This document shows positions 57,986-64,000 of a stretch of 64,000 bases of DNA, one piece after another. The position numbers and the translations under genes were made by a program. The notes beneath the pieces were generated by a model that was not told the DNA's origin, did not search any database, and saw only the letters and a program-made list of their open reading frames with translations. Position 1 is the first letter of the stretch. Each line of letters begins with the position of its first letter. Origin of the DNA: Ampelocalamus luodianensis (taxonomy: Eukaryota; Streptophyta; Magnoliopsida; Poales; Poaceae); contig CM070639.1 of NCBI GenBank assembly GCA_036346255.1, positions 31,464,165 to 31,528,164 on the forward strand, written 5' to 3'.

Positions 57986-60028
57986 GCAGCTAATTTCCAG
58001 CCAATTCTGCACATATAGCAGCCATACAAACATAAACTGCAGACAAAAGACATCCATTGATGCAGCAGAACCACAACCATACAATATAACATTTACCACT
58101 TCAACAATTGCGCACAAAAAACCAATCCACACAACCACAAACCATTGTTATAGCACAACTACATGCAATTGACAACATCCGCTACAATTGAACTCACATC
58201 CAGCAGCAACAAGATAAGGACAGCCAGTAAATAGAGATTCAACATCAACATGTTCTAAGTTCAAATTTCACACAATAAGTATGACACATCCTAGAGTTTG
58301 AAGTAGTTCAACAACGAAGTAGTAGTTTATCTACAAAGTTGATCATGGGCAGTGGGTACATGAATTTTCGACGTGCACGAGCTAACCTTCCATTTGTCAT
58401 TTGTTGCTCCCAGTGCTCATCTGCAAGGAAAATTGTATTAGATTGTTCTCAGATACAGATGACACTAGAAATTCTACAGATCTCATTTGATCTACAAACT
58501 CATAAAGAATCTACATTTGTTAAGACAGCTGCCAGGGAAAGCGGACAGCAAGTATGGATCAAACTGTTCAAAAAATCTTACATCTGGGATGCACTAGAGC
58601 AATATGTGTTCAGACCATGTTAAAAAGTAAAGGCAAAGTAAATACTTTTTTCCTGCTTCTCAATTTACTTCTTATCTATACTCAGTATAAAAGTTGGCGA
58701 CTTTGGCTTCAAATTCTATAATTAGCAAATTACATCATGTCACAGTATAAAAATTCAGAGATAAAGCAATAACTAGGTGGGTACTTGAGCTGAAACATCA
58801 CAGAAATTTAAGAACTGTACGATCTACTGGATGGGTACTTGAGCTGAAACATCACAGAAATTTAAGAACTGTACGATCTCAATCATAACTAAATTCATCT
58901 CCATAAGGATTATACAGGTTTTAATGTAAGATACACCCGAAGTTGAGCAGCCAGCGATACAAGAACTTTTGTTTATGTTGGCCAAAAAGTAGCAATGACT
59001 TACACTTTTGGGCGAAAAATTAAATTGGTCTCTCGTGAATGGCCTCTCTTAAATATGCTGCTGGCCCTGTGATTGACTTCAGAAGTACCTGCTACAAAAA
59101 AAAGAAAGGTAACTGGACTAAGTGGCATCATGTGATTGACTTCAGAAGTACCTTATAGAAAATTGTTAACTCTACTTTGTCTACTCCAAGAAGGTATGCT
59201 GGAAAAAATTGCTTTATCTATTTCCTGACATACACGATTGTTGTTGTGCTACAAGGAAAAACTTGTGATTAATCCTGAATATGATGGCAAAGATAGTTGC
59301 TCACCACATCACATGTCATCTGTGTTCGCCAGTCGATCGGTGTGTTCGGGGTGCGAGCTGAATGCCATCAGGAAACACCTAGTGTATGAACTCAGAAGTG
59401 AGAGTTTCAGCTCAAAGGATAAAGTTCTAAGGAATGCAGAGTTTGGAAGTAAAAAAGTTCAAGAATGTTGATAAGGTACTACCATGAACATGACATGTTC
59501 TGAACTACCATAGGATTTTTCAGATGTTAAGATCTAGGCATTCATTTTTATAGTTGAATCAAAAGAACTACAATTAAAAAAAATCAGCACCTTCCATATC
59601 CACTTGCTGACAGAACTATAGCTATATCAATCTTGGCATCATCAGAATCGGTAAATGTTCGGACTTAGCATCTGCTGAAACATAGCAGCTAACAAGCTAG
59701 ATGCTCTCACGAAAATTGACTAAATATAAATCTTTCCTGTACAAGGCTAAGCAGAAACTAGCTAAAGATGCACACAGTATAGCAGTATATTAGTGCTGTA
59801 AACATTTTCTCAGAATAATTGCTTATCTGTTAGCAGCAATTTCAATCCTGACATAACTAAATTAACAGAAGTTTAACATTGAGATGCATACAAATACAAT
59901 GTACCAGCTAAATCCTGACAGGAACGAGCTACCATTGCTTGATACCTTAATCAACTGAACATGACAGAAACTAATTAACCAATTGCTAAATATGTAATCA
60001 ACTGATGACTGCACTCGTATATTCTCCC
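57986..60028. other. AT-rich region without a recognised gene
   Basis: Stops are dense in all frames. It holds a 48-bp duplication (58778-58879) and a repeated TGTGATTGACTTCAGAAGTA CC (59069 and 59132). If the minus-strand peptide at 60029-60151 is real, this would be its downstream sequence. Confidence 0.5.
58778..58879. repeat. Perfect 48-bp direct duplication
   Basis: TGGGTACTTGAGCTGAAACA and the 28 bases after it, ending GTACGATCT, are present at 58778-58825 and 58832-58879, separated by six bases. Confidence 0.93.
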
Positions 60029-60151
60029 TTATTTCAACATCCTAGCCAGGACCGTACCAAGGAAGACAAGGATCAAGACCAGAATGCAGAGATAGATCAG
60101 TAAACCGCTCAGTGCCTCAGCCTCTGCCCTATGGTCGTCGCCTCCAGCTCC
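60029..60151 (-). CDS. Possible C-terminal exon of a small membrane protein
   Basis: The minus-strand frame ends with DDHRAEAEALSGLLIYLCIL and VLILVFLGTVLARMLK, then TAA at 60029-60031. The run of about 19 hydrophobic residues is a convincing membrane helix, unlike chance translations in this window. There is no start codon in this frame: it opens after a stop at 60154. Upstream GC-rich sequence (60155-60318) is open in another frame, so a single missing base, as seen in the three sure genes, would join them. I do not recognise the family. Confidence 0.35.
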   Translation of the reverse strand, partial: GAGGDDHRAEAEALSGLLIYLCILVLILVFLGTVLARMLK

Positions 60152-60154
60152 TCA

Positions 60155-60831
60155 GCAGCACCCAACCGTCGCCACCGCACGCTTGGTCGCCTCCGGGGGG
60201 GCCCAACCGCCGCCGGTTCCTGGGAGCAGCACGTCCGCCGGCTCGACCTCACCGCCGCACTCCCGCTCGCCCGCTCCTCCGCCGCCGCGCCGCTAGGGCA
60301 GGAGAGGCGAGCACACAAGCGCAGCGCAAGGTCCCCGTCGGCCGTCGCTCGATGACTCGATATGGATAGGATGCCGAGGAAGATTTGGGACCTTAGTCAA
60401 GGGCTGGGCCTTAGCACATTGGGCCTCGGCAAAGCGCCGCCGCCCACCATCCTCCCTAATCGGCTAACCCCCTTCCAACCTTCCTGATTCGCATGGCGCC
60501 GTGGCTGGTCTTCTCAGGCGACGGCGCTGCCCCTTCACAAAAGGTGAGTGAGAGGAAGTGAGAAGGAACGGAGCACGGAAGAGCTGGGATGGACCGCGCA
60601 GGCCTCGGATTTGACTAGATCTAGGTAGGATTTGGCAGCTCGTTGGCGGTGGCGAAGATGGCGACTGCACTAGCGTCAGTAGTGGCAGTCGAGCGGAAAA
60701 GGGAGGCGGCGGCGGTGGAACTGAGTGGATCTACGGAGGCGGTGAGACAGAGGATGAGGAGGAAGGGGATGTGATTGCCCAATTTTTCGGGACGGTTAAA
60801 CTCTTGGCTGCTGTTCAGGACGTACAGTTGT
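60155..60831. other. GC-rich stretch and spacer
   Basis: 60112-60370 is GC-rich and could be a first exon on the minus strand. 60440-60760 is also GC-rich with no clear family. Competing frames in all directions make a call impossible. Confidence 0.4.
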
Positions 60832-62793
60832 GAAATAAATAGTATTCTAAGTAAGCTTTCGATTACAATAAAAATCAGATTTTTGTTGTATAAGATTAAA
60901 GCTTAACAGTCAGTTTTAACCTGATACGGGCTTCCAAGCCCAAAGTTAATATAATACAAGACAAAAGAACTTTCAAACCACAAGCATGCTTGAGCACCAT
61001 CGAGACCTAATAATAGTAATCGTTGCCTTATGGGGGTCCACTAAAATCCCGCTCACTAGGATCCTCTGTATTTTCTTTCTTCTGTAGATGATTTGCAGAT
61101 ATTGCAAGAATAAGTACTACTATCGTATTCAAGCCACTTGGAAATCCAAATTAATTACATGCAATGCAAGGAGTTTAATTGATGGTTAGGGTTTACCATA
61201 CCTGGCACATGTGGATGCATTTTGCATTTAAAATAATTTACCATTTAAAATAATAATAAATATAACATCAATGGTTTCTTAATAGCTACAAAAACCAACT
61301 TAACATATAAAAATCTCTACTTATGCCTCATGTACTAGAATCACCCATTAATATAGCTTCATTAACCGAAAGTACGATATATTTGAATACCTTTAAATAT
61401 ATACACTATGTAGAGTTGCCCGACTTTACCCACAAGATATCTCAAACTCATACTGTCAGACATATACACACAACACGTTAGCGTGCAACTGAGCTAAGAT
61501 AACAAAGCCTTTTCATTGCTCAACCTTTTTAGTCTCTACCCGGTAGGTCTTAATCCATACAGCATCGGGAGACCACCAACCACCCCGATGCTGATGGGCC
61601 CATACCGTTGTGTAGTTCCGCGAGTGCCCTAACCGGTCCACTCCTAACTCACCCCCATTTCGCGTCTGCCCTATCACACAAGCAGCAAATGACATCCCGT
61701 AGATATTCAATCAGAAGAGCAATGTACTAAGCCAGAGAGTAATGACCACACTTGTGGTTGAGCAATTTCTGTGTTGGTCTTGTCCTTACCTGTCTTACAG
61801 TGAGGCGATGGACCAACACCAACATGTGGCTGTCCACCCTCACCTTTGACTCACATTTTAACGAGTCTATTGGGTTGTCCAACTTCCTGGACACAACCCT
61901 CAACTCTCCACCAAAACCATTGGCAAACCACCAAAACCATTGGCGATGCTGCTTTTCAGGATTTGTAAATGCATTTGTGTGACAAAGCTACTTATATAGT
62001 TAATGTTTTATGTGAACTTGTCAAGGTGAATATGGCTTACCTAAAATGTATATTTGTCAAGGTGAAAATGACCTACAAGTGCTAGGTGGGTTTGTCTGTG
62101 GAGTAATAGGATTTATCTATTTATCATGGTATTCAAAAGTATTATTTGAATATTTAAATTAATTGGCACAAATACAGTAATGAAAGTAATAATATAAATA
62201 TACAAATTATAAGCTCAAAATGATCAAGGAATGTGACTTGTCTCCTTGCACAAAATCTTCTAAATACTGGTCCTGTCTGGCGTCTTCTGGCCATCAAAGT
62301 CATGACCTAGCGTGAGAGGAAATAAAATAAACCAAAAAAAATCCGGCTTGACAAGGAATGAGCTGGGAACAACATGCAAGTAAATAAAATTAAAAAGAAA
62401 CTTAAAGGAAGGTGGTGTGAAGGATAGGTATTTATTTGGTGTTAATTGAATTGAACATAGTGGAGATTTGAATTTACAGGCTCGAAACGGGTGGAAAGAG
62501 TATATATTGTCGAATTAGGGTTTTAGGGCGAAAAGAGGTGTCGAAAAGTGAATAGTACTAATTTACTATTCATCTACAAAATGGATTAGTGAATAGTAGC
62601 ATGATTTCCTATTCTCATTTAGTGAACAGTAACTAGGGTTTACTGTTGGCAAAAATAAACAGTAATCACCTTTGGTTTTCAGCTGGTGAATAGTAATAAT
62701 TTGGGAAACGAACAGTGATTCCGTCTATGAGCAGTAGTGAGTTTACTGTTCACATGTTGTGAAGCGATGTTAATGAACCCAATACTCGAATGG
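60832..62793 (-). mobile_element. Probable fragment of a large-LTR retrotransposon
   Basis: Non-coding sequence with the same texture and local order as the LTRs at 37766-41003 and 41590-46623. It contains a TTTACCCACAAGATA motif (61427; compare 38486) and a GACTTGCCT/GACTTGTCT block upstream of a GACG-rich stretch (62237; compare 39287). A series of GTGAATAGTA/GAACAGTAA motifs follows at 62548-62760. Orientation by analogy is minus. The left edge is unknown and the right side is interrupted by the hAT element at 62802. Confidence 0.45.
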
Positions 62794-62801
62794 GCTACGG
62801 C

Positions 62802-63661
62802 CAGGGTTTTGGTAATCGGTTTAGTTTTTTTACCGGGGGGTACCGATAGATCCGATTTGACCGATTTTCGGATTTTTTGGTTGATTTCAAATGAAAATTT
62901 CAAATCAATTTTGTATTTAAACAAAATTCGGCTAAAAATGAACCAAATTGGTGAAAATCTTCAACAATTTCTAAATAGAGACTCAATATGACATTCCTTA
63001 ATGGAAGAAGCAAGCAAGCACTCAAAATACTTAGCAGCAAGTTCAAGTTCGAATCAATCAACAGAGATAAGTTCCAGGGGAGAGCATTTCAACAATCAAC
63101 AGCATTTCCAGGGGAGAGCATTTTAATCAATCAAGTTCGAATCAATCAACAGCAAGCATTTCCACAGTACCATCACCGCGCCCGCCGCCGCTCCCCTCCG
63201 CTGCGCCTCTTCCGCACTCCATGCGCAGCAGGTGCGGAGGCAGAGCTGGGAGCTTGGGCCTCGACGAGGAGCATAAGAACCCTAGGATGGGTCGCCGACT
63301 CGCAGGGGCACGCCGGCAAGCCGAGCCGGAGGAGGCGCCATGGAGCACCCGAGAGCGAGGAGGTGGATTAGGGACCGAAGCAACTCACCAAGAGAAGGGA
63401 TGAGGATTGGGGATAAGGAAAGAAGAAATTGTCGGCGCCGCTGCTGGGGAACGAAGCATAGAGTTGAGGAATGAGGAGTTGAGGACTAGGGCTGCTCGGT
63501 TGCATCTGGCGAGGAGGGCAGGAGGCCGAATGGGCTACTGGGCTGCGACCGGACGACTTACATGCGAACTAGGCCGATAATTTCGGGCCCGATTTGCCAT
63601 CCTACCGGGAGGGGCAGGTAAAACCGATTTAACCGATTTTCGGTCGAAAAAAAAATCCCTG
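62802..63661. mobile_element. 860-bp non-autonomous hAT element
   Basis: Starts CAGGGTTTTGGTAATCGGTT and ends AAAATCCCTG. It is flanked by a perfect 8-bp target duplication GCTACGGC (62794-62801, 63662-63669). Both ends carry TACCGG/ACCGATTTTCGG subterminal motifs in inverted arrangement. The interior includes a duplicated TTCCAGGGGAGAGCATTT (63071, 63109) and a GC-rich stretch 63170-63560 open in several frames but without a recognised protein. It is related in its ends to the 214-bp element at 17460-17673. Confidence 0.93.
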
Positions 63662-63669
63662 GCTACGGC

Positions 63670-63909
63670 CCAAACCGGCCAGTCCATAAACGCCCAGCTC
63701 TAGCGGCTTGAGCCGCGCGGCCAAAGGCCCGCGCGCTCTCCCGAAGTAGAGGGGGTGGAGGTCGACGGAGCTTCGGTGACCGACGGGGAAAGTAGGTGGT
63801 GCGGTGAGCACCGACGGGCGACAGGGATCACGGGGGTGGCCTTGGTGGAGTGGGAGAGGCACTGTGGTGGCTTGGCGGCGACAGTCGTGGGCGGTGCGGC
63901 GAAGGAGTT
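63670..63909. other. GC-rich spacer between two elements
   Basis: GC-rich sequence continuing the host sequence interrupted by the hAT element. The frame at 63629-63922 minus is proline/arginine rich and unconvincing. Confidence 0.4.
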
Positions 63910-64000
63910 TGTAACATCTCAAGTCTTGGCTTGTGTTTCAAATGTAAGAAAATATGTAGAAATTAAAACTTTTCTCACATCTTGTTGTTGTTTGAATGTT
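63910..64000 (+). mobile_element. Start of a large LTR, cut by the window end
   Basis: TGTAACATCTCAAGTCTTGG and the following CTTGTGTTTCAAATGTAAG, then GTAGAAATTAAAACTTTT, match the minus-strand start of the LTR ending at 46623 almost base for base. This is the 5' edge of a further copy of that LTR family, in plus orientation. Confidence 0.8.

Noticed and set aside
1..64000. CRISPR arrays, tRNA or rRNA genes
   Set aside because: The repeats seen are transposon-derived or simple; tRNA-Met-like strings are primer sites beside LTRs, without a cloverleaf.

Overview
This window is nuclear DNA of a flowering plant, almost certainly a grass (Poaceae). It has intron-split genes with plant splice sites, GC-rich first exons, Tourist/PIF-type and hAT-type miniature elements, tRNA-Met-primed LTR retrotransposons and an Angela/BARE-like Copia LTR. 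There are no operons, rRNA or tRNA genes, CRISPR arrays or bacterial signals. I could not fix the species from sequence alone.

Three host genes can be reconstructed. (1) 4154-11948, plus strand: an eight-exon gene for a plant protein with an N-terminal NT-C2 (EEIG1/EHBP1-type) domain, a coiled coil and a conserved C-terminal region. Two of its introns carry LTR elements, one at about 7083-8870 and a TRIM-like element at 10493-11551. (2) 21406-33527, minus strand: argininosuccinate synthase, nine exons over 12 kb. One intron is inflated by a 6.6-kb Ty3/gypsy retrotransposon (24559-31196, target duplication GTTAC), whose left LTR was later hit by a Copia element that now survives as a solo LTR (24964-26321, target duplication CCAAC). 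(3) 50058-55527, minus strand: a two-exon LRR receptor-like kinase of the ZAR1-like type, with an altered catalytic motif. A truncated DUF868-family gene fragment lies at 14302-14634 on the minus strand.

The rest is mostly transposon strata. There is an internally deleted hAT at 18718-20713 with a perfect 8-bp target duplication. An Ac-like hAT at 33637-37756 lies 110 bp upstream of the argininosuccinate synthase start codon and has a small hAT MITE nested inside it. A 3.2-kb solo LTR (37766-41003) follows. Next comes a hAT shell (41086-47347) split by a 5-kb LTR (41590-46623). A DUF659-type hAT transposase remnant is at 47975-49138. Several MITEs have clear target duplications (20858-21124, 49478-49780, 17460-17673, 62802-63661). 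The window ends inside the start of another large LTR (63910 onward).

All three host genes, and the Ac-like transposase, carry single-base gaps that break otherwise well conserved reading frames. Nearly all are one missing base in or next to a short run of identical bases, and exon lengths become whole codons again if that base is counted. This pattern fits uncorrected assembly deletions better than independent gene death. I did not find a clearly novel biological system. The most useful observations are this error signature, the TE-remodelled argininosuccinate synthase locus and several precisely datable nested insertions.
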